From positions 124,001 through 188,000 of the forward strand of contig NZ_JAHHXM010000002.1 in the NCBI RefSeq assembly GCF_019037185.1: a stretch of 64,000 nt of DNA. Reading direction: 5' to 3'. The position numbers and the translations under genes are program-made. This DNA comes from Oceanobacillus caeni (GTDB taxonomy: Bacteria > Bacillota > Bacilli > Bacillales > Amphibacillaceae). Below, piece by piece: positions 1 through 10,222 of the stretch; position 1 is the first letter of the stretch, and each line of letters opens with the position of its first letter. Under the pieces are notes generated by a model. It searched no databases and had not been told where the DNA came from. It was given only the letters and a program-made list of their open reading frames with translations.

Positions 1-992
1 GTGACAATTTCCTGTTCAATAATTAGCTCAATTTGTTCAGCCGCTTCTTTTCTAGCTTCTAAATTATGGTCGATAACCCCCTGTAAATCATCAATATCAT
101 AAAGAAAAACATTTTCCATTCCATTGATGTCGGCATCGATATCTCTTGGAACCGCGATATCTATTAAAACAAGAGGTTTATTGTTTCTTTTTATTTGAAT
201 TTTTTCAATCATTTCTTTTGTTAAAATAACAGATTTCGAGCCTGTAGAGCTAATCAGGATGTCAACTTCTTCTAATACATTTTCTAGATTATCTAGACCA
301 ACAGCCCTTGCATGGAACACCTCAGCTAATTCTTCCGCTTTTTCAATGGTACGGTTAATGACTGTTATTTCCGTCACACCTGATCCTTGTAAATTTTTAG
401 CTGCTAATTCGCCCATTTTACCAGCACCCAAGACAGCAACATGTTTCTCGCTAAGATTCACAAAAATATTCTTCGCTAATTCAACTGCTGCATAACTAAT
501 CGAAACTGCATGTTCTCCAATGCCTGTTTCGTTATGGACACGTTTTCCAAATGTAATGGCTTGTTTAAATAATTCATTAAAAATAGTACCTGTAGTGCTT
601 ATTTTTTGTGCTTTAAGAAAGGCATCTCTTACTTGCCCTAAAATTTGAGTTTCTCCTAATACCATTGAATCTAATCCAGCGGAAACACGGAATAAATGTT
701 CTATGGCACCATCATTTTCTGCTATTTGTAAATAAGGAGAAAATAATTCTTTATCTACTCCAAACCAATCTGCTAAAAATTTTTTAATATAATATCGACC
801 GGTATGAAGTTGATCAACAACAGCAAAAATTTCCGTACGATTACATGTAGAAATAATAACATTTTCCAAAATACTTTTTTGTTTTTTTAATTCGTTCGTT
901 GCTTCTTCAAGGGTACTCTCTGGAAAAGTTAGTTTTTCCCTTATTTCTACAGGGGCTGTTTTATAATTGAGTCCTACTTTAAGAATGTGCAA
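1..992 (-). CDS. hemA: Glutamyl-tRNA reductase (3' end outside window)
   Basis: NADPH-dependent reduction of glutamyl-tRNA to glutamate-1-semialdehyde, the first committed step of C5 haem synthesis, in the cytoplasm. The reading frame runs from a TTG at 992-990 off the left edge, giving 330 codons. The protein starts [10 protein letters not shown], has the family's STCNRTE motif with Cys50 (the thioester nucleophile), and later a Rossmann VLGAGKMGE segment. A GGGGG Shine-Dalgarno lies 7-8 bases before the TTG. The C-terminal dimerisation helices are only partly present. In Bacillus it heads the hemAXCDBL operon, so the rest should lie to the left. Confidence 0.95.
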   Translation of the reverse strand, partial: MHILKVGLNYKTAPVEIREKLTFPESTLEEATNELKKQKSILENVIISTCNRTEIFAVVDQLHTGRYYIKKFLADWFGVDKELFSPYLQIAENDGAIEHLFRVSAGLDSMVLGETQILGQVRDAFLKAQKISTTGTIFNELFKQAITFGKRVHNETGIGEHAVSISYAAVELAKNIFVNLSEKHVAVLGAGKMGELAAKNLQGSGVTEITVINRTIEKAEELAEVFHARAVGLDNLENVLEEVDILISSTGSKSVILTKEMIEKIQIKRNNKPLVLIDIAVPRDIDADINGMENVFLYDIDDLQGVIDHNLEARKEAAEQIELIIEQEIV

Positions 993-1197
993 ATTGACTA
1001 CCCCCAAAAATCTTTATCTTTTAAAAATGACATATTATTTACATTGTAACATAGTTTTAATACACCAAATTCTATAAATGTGAACAGAATTTGAAACAAA
1101 TATTATATAAGAACGTTATTAGTTTAACTCGAATGTACTTTATCATACAATATATTTATAAGCAAGGAAACGAAACTATAGAAGGGATTAGTTATAA

Positions 1198-1680
1198 TTG
1201 AAGAAAAGGAATTCATTATTAGCATACATATTAATCGTAATTGGGGTATTCTTCTTACTTAAGCAATTAGAAATTCCACTAATCACTAATTTTTATTCCT
1301 GGCAAACCATCTTAATCATTACTGGTATCCTATTCTTATTTTATAGTTACATACAAAAAAATAATCAATTTTTATTTAGTGGAACTATTATATTAGGACT
1401 TGGAATTCACTCCTATGGTTTGGAGCATTATCATTTTTGGAGCAATCATTGGGGAATGTATACGTTAATTATTGGAATCGCATTTATCGTTAGAGCAACA
1501 AAAACCAAAAAAGGATATATCTTAGGAATATTATTTATCGGGGTTAGTATTTTTATGATTTTTTCATCTAAAGTATCCGCCTATTTTAATTGGGTAAATG
1601 ATGTTACCCCTTTCGTTACAAATTATTGGCCAATTATTTTAATTATTATAGGTATATATTTATTAAAGAAAAAGAAATAA
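1198..1680 (+). CDS. Small multi-pass membrane protein, LiaF/DUF5668-like
   Basis: A 160-residue, very hydrophobic protein with about five or six predicted membrane segments and a basic C-terminus ending LLKKKK. Start is TTG at 1198, with GAAGGGATT upstream as a moderate ribosome site. The pattern of repeated IIxGIxFL segments resembles the membrane half of LiaF/LiaI-type proteins, which is a family resemblance and not a functional proof. It is transcribed away from hemA and towards engB. Its place between hemA and engB matches what I recall for B. subtilis ysxD. Function unknown. Confidence 0.75.
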   Translation: MKKRNSLLAYILIVIGVFFLLKQLEIPLITNFYSWQTILIITGILFLFYSYIQKNNQFLFSGTIILGLGIHSYGLEHYHFWSNHWGMYTLIIGIAFIVRATKTKKGYILGILFIGVSIFMIFSSKVSAYFNWVNDVTPFVTNYWPIILIIIGIYLLKKKK

Positions 1681-1712
1681 CCTCTATCTTTATATTGGTT
1701 ATTTCTTTTTCT
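1675..1712. terminator. Bidirectional terminator between the membrane protein and engB
   Basis: Inverted repeat AAATAACC / GGTTATTT with a short loop, followed by a T-rich run on the plus strand and preceded by A-rich sequence that serves the minus strand. It sits at the convergent ends of the 1198-1680 gene and engB. Confidence 0.65.
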
Positions 1713-1720
1713 ATTCTATT

Positions 1721-2305
1721 TTATTTCAAGAAGCTCCGTATGAGCGCCCATGCCTCGTCTTTACCTTCTCCTGTTTCTGATGAAAAAGGTATCACAACAT
1801 CATTAGAATCTATTTGTAAAGTTTGTTTTGTTCGTTTAATGTGTTGTGCCCGTTTATTCTTAGGAACTTTATCTAATTTTGTTGCAATAACGATAACTGG
1901 TAATTCATAATATTTCAGAAAATCGTACATTTGTACATCATCTCTAGTAGGTTCATGGCGAACATCTGTAATGAGAAGAACAGCCTTTAATGTTTCACGT
2001 GTTTGAAAGTATTCTTCCATCATCTTTCCCCATTTTTCTCTTTCCTTTTTGGAAACCTTCGCATAACCATATCCTGGGACGTCTACAAAATAAAAAGATC
2101 CATTTATTTTATAGAAATTTAGAGTTTGGGTTTTACCAGGTTTAGATGATGTCCTAGCTAAACTTTTTCGGTTAATTAATTTATTTATAAAAGAAGATTT
2201 CCCAACATTCGATCTACCTGCTAATGCAATTTCCGGAACTCCTTCATTTGGGTATTGCTTTTTACTAACCGCACTAATTACTATTTCTGCATCTGTTACT
2301 TTCAT
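1721..2305 (-). CDS. engB: Ribosome biogenesis GTPase EngB/YsxC
   Basis: Essential GTPase needed for late assembly of the 50S ribosomal subunit. The 194-residue protein shows the G1 loop GRSNVGKSS at residues 30-38, G3 DVPGYG, G4 TKLDK and G5 SSETGEGK, in the order and length typical for EngB. ATG at 2305 has its AGGAGG site overlapping the lonA stop codon; one base separates the two genes, so translation is probably coupled. The lonA-engB pairing is conserved in Bacillus. Confidence 0.97.
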   Translation of the reverse strand: MKVTDAEIVISAVSKKQYPNEGVPEIALAGRSNVGKSSFINKLINRKSLARTSSKPGKTQTLNFYKINGSFYFVDVPGYGYAKVSKKEREKWGKMMEEYFQTRETLKAVLLITDVRHEPTRDDVQMYDFLKYYELPVIVIATKLDKVPKNKRAQHIKRTKQTLQIDSNDVVIPFSSETGEGKDEAWALIRSFLK

Positions 2306-2306
2306 T

Positions 2307-4622
2307 TTATTCCTCCACTAATGCATGTTTTAACACTTCATCTAAATGCTTTACAGGTATGAATGTTAATTCCTCTTTGACACTGTCCGGAATATTTTCT
2401 ATATCTTTTCTATTATCTTCCGGAATGATAATCGTTGTTAATCCAGCTCGATGGGCGCCTAAAGACTTTTCTTTTAGTCCCCCAATAGGCAATACTCTAC
2501 CTCTTAAGGTAATTTCCCCGGTCATACCGACTTCTTTTCTTACTGCACGGCCTGATAGAGCGGAAACCAGAGCAGTTGCCATCGTAATACCAGCGGATGG
2601 ACCATCTTTTGGAGTTGCACCTTCTGGGACATGTATATGAATGTCATATTTTTCGTAAAAGTCAGGATCAATATTCAGTTCTTTTGCACGGGAACGAATG
2701 TAACTAAATGCAGCCTGTGCTGATTCTTGCATGACTTCTCCTAGTTTTCCGGTTAAAGTGAGTTTTCCTTTTCCTGGATAATGACTAACCTCAATAGATA
2801 AAATATCTCCACCTACCGTTGTATATGCAAGTCCTGTTGCAGTTCCTACTTGGTTTTCCTGTTCCATTAATCCATAACGAAAAATCGGCTTACCAAGAAA
2901 CTCTTCTATACTTTTTTCGGTTATAATAACACGCTTTTTCTCTTCCGACGTAATAACCTTCGCAGTTTTTCTACAAAGCTTTGCGATTTGTCTCTCTAGA
3001 CCTCGTACCCCGGCTTCTCGAGTATAGGTTTGAATTAACTTCATTAAAGCATCATCTCTAATTTGCAAATTTCCTTTAGTTAAACCATTTTCTTTCACTT
3101 GTTTTGGTATCAAATGTTTTTTTGCAATATGCATTTTCTCTACTTCTGTATATCCAGATAGTGAAATTAGCTCCATTCGGTCTAATAAGGGACCTGGAAT
3201 AGAACTTACGTTATTTGCTGTAGCGATAAATAAAACATTCGATAAATCATAATTCTCTTCAATAAAATGGTCACTAAAAGTACTATTTTGCTCTGGATCA
3301 AGAACTTCTAACATGGCTGAAGCTGGATCGCCACGAAAATCGTTAGACATTTTGTCAATTTCATCAAGTAAAAACACCGGATTTATGGTACCAGCTTTTT
3401 TCATTCCTTGAATGATTCTACCTGGCATGGCACCAATATAAGTTCTTCTATGGCCTCTAATTTCTGCTTCGTCACGCACCCCACCCAGTGAAATCCGTAC
3501 AAAGTTACGGTTAACAGAGGAAGCAATTGATTTAGCTAATGATGTCTTCCCTACCCCTGGTGGTCCAACCAAACATAATATTGGTCCTTTTATTGTATTC
3601 GTTAATTTTTGAACGGCTAAGTATTCTAAAATTCTTTCTTTTACCTTTTCCAATCCATAGTGCTCACTATTTAAAACCTTTTCTGCTTTTTTAATATCAA
3701 TGGTATCTTTCGTTTTTTTCGTCCATGGAAGTACTAATAACCATTCTAAGTAATTACGAATAACAGAGCTTTCCCCGGAACTTTGGGGGACCTTTTCATA
3801 TCGATCTAATTCTTTTAGGGCAACCTCCATAACATGTTCGGGCATATCCGATCCTTCAATCTTTTCTCTAAGGCTGTCAACTTCGCCTGTTTTACCATCT
3901 TTCTCCCCAAGTTCTTTCTGTATTGCTTTTAATTGTTCACGAAGATAGTATTCTTTTTGTGTTTTTTCCATGGATGATTTGACACGTTGTCCAATTTTCT
4001 TTTCTAAATCTAATACCTTTTTTTCATTTGATATATATTGAATTAATTTCTTTATTCTCTTTTTAACATCTTGTATCTCAAGAATTTCTTGTTTTTCTTT
4101 CACTTTTAACGATAGATAAGAAGCAATGATGTCCGCTAACCTACCTGGTTCTTCAATATCAACAACTGTTGCCAACGTATCTTCCGTAACTTTTCTTGAA
4201 ACTTTTATGTATTGTTCAAATTGATTTAAAAGCGATCTCATAAGCGCTTCTTCTTCATGATTATCGCCATGAATATCTTCTAACTTTTCTATTTCTACTA
4301 CAAATTCATTTTCCGTTTCTATAAAACGTACGATTTCCCCACGATGTAATCCCTCTACTAATACTCTTATTGTACCATTAGGAAGCTTTAATGTTTGTTT
4401 TACTTTCACTAATGTACCAATTTGGTAAATATCTTTCGTTTCTGGTTCATCTAGACTTACTTTCTTTTGAGCTGCTAAAAATATAGTCTGATCATCCATC
4501 ATTGCTTTTTCTAAAGCTTGAACAGATTTATCTCTACCAACATCTAAATGTATAACCATAGTTGGAAATACGAGTAAACCGCGCAGTGGAAGGAGGGGGA
4601 CTTGAATTAAATCTTTCGTCAT
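2307..4622 (-). CDS. lonA: ATP-dependent protease LonA
   Basis: AAA+ serine protease that degrades misfolded and regulatory proteins in the cytoplasm. 771 residues, the usual length: N-terminal LON substrate domain (about 1-200), coiled segment, AAA+ module with Walker [10 protein letters not shown] near residue 355 and a DEIDK Walker B, then the protease domain with PKDGPSAG (catalytic Ser) and [10 protein letters not shown] (catalytic Lys). Start ATG has a TTTGGAGGT site. B. subtilis has the paralogue lonB between clpX and lonA; here only a 342-bp spacer with a degenerate repeat and a terminator is present. Confidence 0.98.
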   Translation of the reverse strand: MTKDLIQVPLLPLRGLLVFPTMVIHLDVGRDKSVQALEKAMMDDQTIFLAAQKKVSLDEPETKDIYQIGTLVKVKQTLKLPNGTIRVLVEGLHRGEIVRFIETENEFVVEIEKLEDIHGDNHEEEALMRSLLNQFEQYIKVSRKVTEDTLATVVDIEEPGRLADIIASYLSLKVKEKQEILEIQDVKKRIKKLIQYISNEKKVLDLEKKIGQRVKSSMEKTQKEYYLREQLKAIQKELGEKDGKTGEVDSLREKIEGSDMPEHVMEVALKELDRYEKVPQSSGESSVIRNYLEWLLVLPWTKKTKDTIDIKKAEKVLNSEHYGLEKVKERILEYLAVQKLTNTIKGPILCLVGPPGVGKTSLAKSIASSVNRNFVRISLGGVRDEAEIRGHRRTYIGAMPGRIIQGMKKAGTINPVFLLDEIDKMSNDFRGDPASAMLEVLDPEQNSTFSDHFIEENYDLSNVLFIATANNVSSIPGPLLDRMELISLSGYTEVEKMHIAKKHLIPKQVKENGLTKGNLQIRDDALMKLIQTYTREAGVRGLERQIAKLCRKTAKVITSEEKKRVIITEKSIEEFLGKPIFRYGLMEQENQVGTATGLAYTTVGGDILSIEVSHYPGKGKLTLTGKLGEVMQESAQAAFSYIRSRAKELNIDPDFYEKYDIHIHVPEGATPKDGPSAGITMATALVSALSGRAVRKEVGMTGEITLRGRVLPIGGLKEKSLGAHRAGLTTIIIPEDNRKDIENIPDSVKEELTFIPVKHLDEVLKHALVEE

Positions 4623-4774
4623 GAAATGTGACCTCCAAATATGTGAATTATTAACTTATATGTATGCTTTAAAAGTTTAAAGTTAATACATTTATTTGTA
4701 AACTAAAATCAACTTCAAATTTATTATTTACGTATCTTATTATACTAAACATTTTTTAGAACAAAAATTACATA

Positions 4775-4866
4775 TTTAGAAAACTTACATGCAATATTGG
4801 AATTTAAATGCCTTCGTTGCATTTGTACAGAGTGGAAAGACTTTTTATGCTATCCTGCTAAATAAG
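4775..4866 (+). repeat. Degenerate AGAAAACTT repeat in the lonA-clpX spacer
   Basis: The segment starts with AGAAAACTTACATGC, then has CCTTCGTTGCATTTGT, GTGGAAAGACTTTTTATGC and CCTGCTAAATAAG. The same ordered words recur near 13190, 20879, 24713, 34395, 34622 and 61579. I read it as a decayed dispersed element. The spacer (4623-4964) holds nothing else but a terminator-like hairpin and the lonA promoter area. Confidence 0.45.
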
Positions 4867-4872
4867 TTTTTT

Positions 4873-4943
4873 GCAAAAAAGAGACTAACCTAAGCCAACA
4901 GCTCAAAGACGAGAGCCGTGTTGCTATGTAGTCTCTTTTTGCA
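4873..4943 (-). terminator. clpX terminator-like hairpin with a long loop
   Basis: An 11-base stem AAAAAGAGACT / AGTCTCTTTTT encloses about 45 bases just past the clpX stop codon. The T-rich flank fits termination of minus-strand transcripts. The interior also contains short complementary words (CAGCTC, GAGAGCCGTG), so the loop may be structured. Confidence 0.55.
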
Positions 4944-4964
4944 TAATATCATTTTAACTTGTTT

Positions 4965-6242
4965 TTACGCACTCTCTTTTGGATGATTTTTGATACCCTC
5001 TTGTACCGTTCCGTCGTTAAATACTAATGTCGGACTTCCGTTTTCATTTACAATGGTATCTTTTGTAATAATACATTTATCAATATCTTCCCTAGATGGT
5101 AATTCAAACATAACATCCAGCATGATTCCTTCTAAAATAGAACGTAATCCTCGAGCACCTGTTTTTCTTTCGATTGCTTTCTTAGCAACTTCAATTAGTG
5201 CCTCTTCGTCTATTTCTAATTCCACGTTATCCATTTCAAATAGCTTTTCATATTGTTTGACCAATGCATTTTTAGGTTTTGTTAAAATTTCAACTAGTGC
5301 ATCCTCATCGAGAGGTTGAAGTGCACCGATAACCGGAATTCTTCCTATAAACTCAGGAATTAATCCATAGCGTAATAAATCTTCTGGTAATACCTGTTGA
5401 AGCAATTGACCCATATCTAAGTCTTCTTGTTTTGAATTTGAGCCAAATCCAATCACCTTTTTACCTAAGCGACGTTTAATAACTTGATCAATACCGTCAA
5501 AAGCTCCACCTAGGATAAACAAAATGTTGGTTGTATCAATTTGTATAAACTCTTGATGAGGATGTTTACGGCCACCCTGTGGTGGTACACTTGCAACAGT
5601 TCCCTCTAAGATTTTTAAAAGTGCTTGTTGTACCCCTTCTCCGGAAACATCACGAGTAATAGATGGGTTTTCGGATTTACGAGCCACTTTATCAATCTCA
5701 TCAATATAAATGATTCCTTTTTCGGCTTTTTCAACATCATAATCGGCAGCCTGTATTAGCTTTAATAAAATGTTTTCAACATCTTCCCCAACATAACCTG
5801 CTTCAGTAAGTGAAGTTGCATCAGCCATGGCAAAAGGAACATTAATGATTCTCGCTAACGTTTGTGCGAGTAATGTTTTACCACTACCAGTTGGTCCAAT
5901 CATCGCAATATTACTTTTAGCCAATTCAACATCATCATTACCCTTTGGTGAGTTAATGCGTTTGTAATGGTTGTATACTGCAACAGATAAGTTCTTTTTA
6001 GCTTTTTCTTGTCCAATTACATAGTCATCAAGAATTTCACAAATTTCTTTTGGTTTTGGAATTTCTTTTAATTCCATTTCTTCGTCCGTACCAAGTTCTT
6101 CTTCCACAATTTCCGTACATAGCTCAATACATTCATCACATATATAAACGCCTGGTCCGGCAACTAATTTGCGTACTTGATCTTGACTTTTCCCACAAAA
6201 CGAACATTTTAGTTGTCCTTTTTCTTCATTAAATTTAAACAT
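4965..6242 (-). CDS. clpX: ClpX, ATPase subunit of the ClpXP protease
   Basis: Unfoldase that recognises substrates and threads them into ClpP. 425 residues. N-terminal zinc-binding domain with Cys13, Cys16, Cys35 and Cys38; Walker A GPTGSGKT near residue 120; pore loop GYVGED; Walker [13 protein letters not shown]-type loop GGRKHPHQ; and the IGF loop (VIGFGSN) that docks ClpP. Start ATG follows an AGGGGTG site. It lies downstream of tig, as in other Bacillaceae, but is separated from it by a repeat element and a tig terminator, so it is probably transcribed on its own. Confidence 0.98.
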   Translation of the reverse strand: MFKFNEEKGQLKCSFCGKSQDQVRKLVAGPGVYICDECIELCTEIVEEELGTDEEMELKEIPKPKEICEILDDYVIGQEKAKKNLSVAVYNHYKRINSPKGNDDVELAKSNIAMIGPTGSGKTLLAQTLARIINVPFAMADATSLTEAGYVGEDVENILLKLIQAADYDVEKAEKGIIYIDEIDKVARKSENPSITRDVSGEGVQQALLKILEGTVASVPPQGGRKHPHQEFIQIDTTNILFILGGAFDGIDQVIKRRLGKKVIGFGSNSKQEDLDMGQLLQQVLPEDLLRYGLIPEFIGRIPVIGALQPLDEDALVEILTKPKNALVKQYEKLFEMDNVELEIDEEALIEVAKKAIERKTGARGLRSILEGIMLDVMFELPSREDIDKCIITKDTIVNENGSPTLVFNDGTVQEGIKNHPKESA

Positions 6243-6347
6243 ACATTTTCACCCCTAAATATCCTAAAATCTAGGTTTCAATTTATAGCCATCATATCAG
6301 AAGACTTTCAAAAAACAAAATAAAAACCACTGATTTTTCTTAAACAA

Positions 6348-6500
6348 ATAAAGAAGACTTCCATCAATGGAGGTTTTCCTTCATCCCCCACTGATGGTTA
6401 GTCGCACTTCTTGGACCATTACGGTAGTTGATCTCCCACCCACCTTCTTTGTCCCCGGAAGCTTGAGGTGAGAGCCTTACTGCCCGTTTAGGTGAGATAA
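6348..6500 (+). repeat. HEARO/omega-RNA-like element, copy A (near full length)
   Basis: Starts AATAAAGAAGAC, then hairpin CCATCAATGG / CCACTGATGG, a conserved core TAGTCGCACTTCTTGGACC, and a long-range helix GGTAGTTGATCTCCC with GAGAGCCTTACTGCC, ending TTTAGGTGAGATAAA. Compared with copy D, the change to GGTAGT keeps pairing with ACTGCC through a G-U wobble, which suggests selection or recent origin as RNA. It lies in the 443-bp clpX-tig gap. The identification as HEARO-like rests on my recollection of the core motif. Confidence 0.6.
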
Positions 6501-6605
6501 AACTCCCAAAAATAATTTTAAAATAATTATTGTTATTTTAATTATTTCTTATACTATATGAAAGATATTTTCTTTTAAGTAGTATTTTACTATAAATAAG
6601 ACAAA

Positions 6606-6640
6606 ACAAGGTGCGCCTATATTTCGCACCTTGTTGCATT
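6606..6640 (-). terminator. tig terminator
   Basis: Strong hairpin CAAGGTGCG / CGCACCTTG a short way past the tig stop codon, with A-rich sequence on the plus side that reads as U-rich on the minus-strand RNA. Confidence 0.7.
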
Positions 6641-6685
6641 TATCATTATGTGGTTAATAATGTTCTAGTACGTACGTTATCATTA

Positions 6686-7972
6686 TTAAACAGCTTTACT
6701 CTGATCCACTAAGAAGTCAATTGCTTTTCTCATTAAAAGATCACTTTCAATTACTTCCGTATTTCCACCTAATAATGGAACGATTTGTTTAGCATCCATG
6801 CCATACATGCTTGCCATTTTCTCTAATTCTTCATTAATATCTTCTTCAGTAACTTCAAGATTTTCAGCTTTTGCAATTGCTTCTAGCGTTAAATTAGTAC
6901 GAACGCGTTTAGCTGCATCTTCTTTCATTTGTTCTTTTAGTGCATCTTCATCTTGACCAGAGAATTGACTATACATTTCCATTGTTAGACCTTGCATTTG
7001 TAGGTTTTGTTCAAACTCACGAAGCATTTGGTTTAATTCAGTTTCAACCATAGCATCAGGAATATCAACTTCTACATTTTCAGAAGCTTTTTCAATTAAT
7101 TGTTGGCGTTTTTCATTTTCAGCGTTTTGTTTACGCTCTTCTTCAAGCTGTTCTTTTTTCTTTTGTTTTAATGCTTCAAGAGTTTCTACTTCATCATCAA
7201 CATCTTTAGCAAACTCATCATCTAATTCAGGAAATTCTTTAAATTTCACTTCGTGGATTTTAACTTTAAAAGTAGCTTCTTTTCCAGCTAAATCCTCAGC
7301 ATGATAATCTTCTGGGAATGTTACGTTAACCTCTGTTTCTTCACCAGACTTTTTACCAATTAATTGTTCTTCAAATCCAGGAATGAATTGACCGGAACCA
7401 ATTTCTAATGAGTGATTTTCGCCTTTACCACCTTCAAATGCTTCGTCACCCAAGAAACCTTCAAAGTCGATAACCACTGTATCGCCTTCTTCAATTTCTC
7501 CTTCTTCCTTCACTACTAATTCTGCATGACGTTCGCGAAGACGATTGATTTCAGCATCTACATCCTCGTCAGTTACTTCAACAGACTGTTCTTCTACTTC
7601 TAGACCTTTATATTCACCAAGTTTCACTTCAGGTTTCACTTCAACGTTCGCTGTGAAAATTAGGTCTTTCCCTCTTTCAATTTGTTCAATATCAATTTCA
7701 GGTTGTGCAATTGGGAAAATATCTGTTTCTTCAACAGCTTTTCCATATGCATTTGGAAGTACAATGTCTACTGCATCTTGATATAAGGCTTCGACACCAA
7801 ATCGTTTTTCAAAAATCCCTCTTGGTACTTTACCTTTACGGAATCCAGGCATCTGTACATCTTTGACTACTTTTTTGAAGGCTTGATCCAACGATTTTTC
7901 AAATTCATCTGCAGGTACTTCAAATGTTAGTACCCCTTTGTTACCTTCTTGTTTTTCCCATTTAGCTGACAT
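6686..7972 (-). CDS. tig: Trigger factor, ribosome-bound chaperone
   Basis: Ribosome-associated chaperone and peptidyl-prolyl isomerase acting on nascent chains. 428 residues from the ATG at 7972, chosen because GGAGGG stands 8 bases before it and because [13 protein letters not shown] is the usual family start; a TTG six codons upstream overlaps the ribosome site. The ribosome-docking signature GFRKGKVPR is near residue 45, followed by the FKBP domain (about 160-245, [14 protein letters not shown]) and the helical C-terminal cradle. Very acidic, as usual. Confidence 0.97.
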   Translation of the reverse strand: MSAKWEKQEGNKGVLTFEVPADEFEKSLDQAFKKVVKDVQMPGFRKGKVPRGIFEKRFGVEALYQDAVDIVLPNAYGKAVEETDIFPIAQPEIDIEQIERGKDLIFTANVEVKPEVKLGEYKGLEVEEQSVEVTDEDVDAEINRLRERHAELVVKEEGEIEEGDTVVIDFEGFLGDEAFEGGKGENHSLEIGSGQFIPGFEEQLIGKKSGEETEVNVTFPEDYHAEDLAGKEATFKVKIHEVKFKEFPELDDEFAKDVDDEVETLEALKQKKKEQLEEERKQNAENEKRQQLIEKASENVEVDIPDAMVETELNQMLREFEQNLQMQGLTMEMYSQFSGQDEDALKEQMKEDAAKRVRTNLTLEAIAKAENLEVTEEDINEELEKMASMYGMDAKQIVPLLGGNTEVIESDLLMRKAIDFLVDQSKAV

Positions 7973-8115
7973 ATTTATTTCCCTCCACAAACTATTATAT
8001 CCATTTCATAATTATGTAAATTACGATAATTACTTTTTACTCTACTAAGTATTTTGCAACCACTATATTATAACATAATTCGTTCGGCTTTCAAGCATTT
8101 ATCACATATCTCTTC

Positions 8116-9099
8116 TTAACTGTCAATAATGCTTAGATAAAGTGATTCACTAAATTTTATTTTCTCTATGTAATTTTCTACTTGTTTAGTTGTTTCCGGA
8201 ACTTGATTGGATGCAACTCCTAAAGATTCTTTTCCAATCAGTTCTAGTGCTTTCGCAATATGTAAATAATCATCTTTCGGTGGTTTTATCGGATACATGA
8301 CATAAGTATAATCATATAACAGTTTTGTTATCAAATGGAATAACGAAGGGTTATCTTGCTCTAATTCCCGAAGTAATGCTTTAGTTTCTAATATAGGTTC
8401 ACTTTCCTTAACCCATTCTAATTCTTTTGGAATTATAGTTAAAGTTACATTAAACTTACTAACCTCTACTTCAGTCGTCCATTGCTTTTCTTTTAACCAT
8501 TCTATTATTGCTGTTTTTGCAAGTGGGTGAACGTCATCATTTACAAGAAGTTCGATAATTTGATTTGAGGGATTTGCATGAAGTGATTTTAATTTCTCCA
8601 CTTGCCGCCATTGCTCATCAAAATTACCTTCCTCTACAGCTGTAAACAAATCTTGAAAAAGGATTGCCTCCTTCTCCATATTCATATCAATATTCATTTT
8701 TTCACTAATTTCATATAATTGTTTAAATTGTTCTTTTTGTAATTTAGGTATATCCTTTTTTTGAAATTCATATTCAACTTGATCCATTAATAAATTATAT
8801 TGATTCGTTTGAAATAAAATTGTTAAATAAATATGTACATAATGATAGTAGTGTTCATCTTCTTGTTTTAATAAATCCTCACATAAATTCTGGGCTTCAT
8901 TAAATTCACCTAGTTCCATTAGACAAATTAACTTTCCGGTTATAATTTCATGATTGTCTACTTGATAGTTAATTAACTTATCTAATTTAATTAAAGCTTC
9001 ATCATATCTTTTTTCCTTAAGAGCGATTAAGCTTGCTTTTTCCAATTCTTTCTTCCATTTCGGAAATAGAATTATTTTATCATCTTGTTGTATGCGCAT
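8116..9099 (-). CDS. ysoA: TPR-repeat protein, YsoA-like
   Basis: 327 residues, mostly helical, with tetratricopeptide-like repeats in the first 150 residues (for example KRYDEALIKLDKLI and GEFNEAQNLCEDLL). No signal peptide or membrane segment, so cytoplasmic. Position next to tig and general length match B. subtilis ysoA. ATG at 9099 follows GAAGGTG. TPRs usually mediate protein contacts; no partner can be named from sequence. Confidence 0.8.
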   Translation of the reverse strand: MRIQQDDKIILFPKWKKELEKASLIALKEKRYDEALIKLDKLINYQVDNHEIITGKLICLMELGEFNEAQNLCEDLLKQEDEHYYHYVHIYLTILFQTNQYNLLMDQVEYEFQKKDIPKLQKEQFKQLYEISEKMNIDMNMEKEAILFQDLFTAVEEGNFDEQWRQVEKLKSLHANPSNQIIELLVNDDVHPLAKTAIIEWLKEKQWTTEVEVSKFNVTLTIIPKELEWVKESEPILETKALLRELEQDNPSLFHLITKLLYDYTYVMYPIKPPKDDYLHIAKALELIGKESLGVASNQVPETTKQVENYIEKIKFSESLYLSIIDS

Positions 9100-9171
9100 T
9101 CATTCACCTTCTTTCATAAAGATAATCGTTTTTTATTACATATAGATTCCCTATATATTTAAAATTAAACA

Positions 9172-9206
9172 TAAAAAGAGAAACCAATCAGTTGGTTTCT
9201 CTCTAG
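9172..9206 (-). terminator. Terminator of the tRNA pair
   Basis: Hairpin AGAGAAACCAA / TTGGTTTCTCT just downstream of tRNA-Arg, with an AAAAAG run that becomes a U-tract in the minus-strand RNA. Confidence 0.8.
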
Positions 9207-9220
9207 TAGTTGATTCAAAG

Positions 9221-9294
9221 CGTCCCAGGAGAGATTCGAACTCCCGACCCACAGCTTAGAAGGCTGTTGCTCTATCCAGCTGAGCTACTGGGAC
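9221..9294 (-). tRNA. tRNA-Arg (anticodon TCT)
   Basis: Cloverleaf visible on the minus strand: acceptor GTCCCAG / CTGGGAC, D-arm GCTC...GAGC, anticodon loop CTTCTAA giving TCT, and T-arm GGGAGTTCGAATCTCTCC. Discriminator base is G. The CCA end is not encoded; the next bases are CTTT. It is read after tRNA-Gly from one promoter. Confidence 0.95.
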
Positions 9295-9299
9295 ATAAA

Positions 9300-9373
9300 T
9301 GGAGCGGGTGATGGGAATCGAACCCACGACATCAGCTTGGAAGGCTGAGGTTATACCATTTAACTACACCCGC
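9300..9373 (-). tRNA. tRNA-Gly (anticodon TCC), CCA encoded
   Basis: Acceptor GCGGGTG / CACCCGC, anticodon loop CTTCCAA giving TCC, T-arm GTGGGTTCGATTCCCAT. Discriminator T followed by a genome-encoded CCA at 9302-9300, in contrast to the neighbouring tRNA-Arg. Confidence 0.95.
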
Positions 9374-9419
9374 ATGATTTTAAAAATTAAGTATGATTAA
9401 TAATTTAACGACAAATTTA

Positions 9420-9448
9420 ATTATAGTTAAATTGACATTCTTTGTCAA
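9420..9448 (-). promoter_or_regulatory. Consensus sigma-A promoter for the two tRNAs
   Basis: Minus strand reads TTGACA (9448-9443), 17-base spacer, TATAAT (9425-9420): a perfect vegetative promoter about 45 bases before tRNA-Gly. Confidence 0.9.
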
Positions 9449-9464
9449 CACTTTCTATAAAAAA

Positions 9465-9529
9465 ATAAAGAAGACTTCTATCTGTGGGGGGCTTGGTGAG
9501 AGTCTTACTGCCCATTAAGGTGGGATAAG
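9465..9529 (+). repeat. HEARO/omega-RNA-like element, copy B (internal deletion)
   Basis: Only the two ends remain: AATAAAGAAGACTTC with part of the first hairpin, joined directly to GGTGAGAGTCTTACTGCCC and AAGGTGGGATAA. The conserved core and the 5' strand of the long helix are deleted. This shows that the outer boundaries are the same as in copies A and D. Confidence 0.6.
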
Positions 9530-9543
9530 TCATTTTTCACAGA

Positions 9544-9672
9544 GGTTGGGATAAAATGTTTTATAATAAGAGAAATCCGAACTTTACAGAAATAATGGAG
9601 TAGATAAACCGCTCTGGAGATTCTGCGGGATTGTCCGTCATTTGAGTTAAACATTTCGTTATGTCCCAACCC
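9544..9672. repeat. 129-bp element with terminal inverted repeats
   Basis: GGTTGGGATAAAATGTTT at the left is matched by the complement of AAACATTTCGTTATGTCCCAACC at the right, with a 5-base gap in the left arm. Interior contains GAAATCCGAACTTTACAG. It lies 11 bases past the ysnB stop codon. The layout suggests a MITE-like element; no transposase is present. Confidence 0.55.
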
Positions 9673-9683
9673 CCATGATCTTT

Positions 9684-10193
9684 TTAGAAAGATGCTGTAT
9701 AGGATAATTCTTCCACTTCGAATCCATCCGTTGAATAAAATTGAATATTTATATGATCAATGGATTCCCATTTTACAATTGCATATGTTTTTTCGTGTCT
9801 ATTTCTAGGTAAACGAATACTTCCAGGATTAATAAATAATTGCCCGTCATTCTGTTCAGCCCCAGCAATATGAGAATGGCCGAAACAGATAACGTCTGCA
9901 CCAAGTTCTTTTGCCCTATATGATAGCTTCATAAATGTTGACTTTACCTGGAATAAGTGTCCATGTGTAACGAAAAACGTTAAACCCCCAATTGAAATAA
10001 TTTCTTCTTCTGGATATCTTGAATCAAAATCACAATTTCCACGAACTTTATACATTCCTTCTAGTTCTACCGAATCATATTCCAATTCAGAATCACCGCA
10101 ATGAATCATGGTAATATTCGGGTGCCGACTTTTAATTTCCGTGATTTCTTCTTTTAGTCCATGACTATCACTAATAATTAATACTTCATACAT
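9684..10193 (-). CDS. ysnB: YsnB/YfcE-type metallophosphoesterase
   Basis: 169 residues, a calcineurin-like phosphodiesterase of the MJ0936/YfcE type. Metal-binding motifs in order: SDSHG (residues 8-12), HCGDSE, RGNCD, THGH and GHSH, then NPGS. Members hydrolyse phosphodiesters in vitro, but the physiological substrate is unknown. Gap to rdgB is 29 bases, so it belongs to the racE-gerM-rph-rdgB-ysnB group. The AAGGGG site is 13 bases from the chosen ATG, longer than normal, so the start is a little uncertain. Confidence 0.9.
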   Translation of the reverse strand: MYEVLIISDSHGLKEEITEIKSRHPNITMIHCGDSELEYDSVELEGMYKVRGNCDFDSRYPEEEIISIGGLTFFVTHGHLFQVKSTFMKLSYRAKELGADVICFGHSHIAGAEQNDGQLFINPGSIRLPRNRHEKTYAIVKWESIDHINIQFYSTDGFEVEELSYTASF

Positions 10194-10222
10194 AACGCAT
10201 GACAGCCCCTTTGGTTTAAAAT

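Noticed and set aside
1626-1910. 94-codon plus-strand frame over the terminator and engB
   Set aside because: Overlaps engB antisense and the end of the 1198 gene; no ribosome site.
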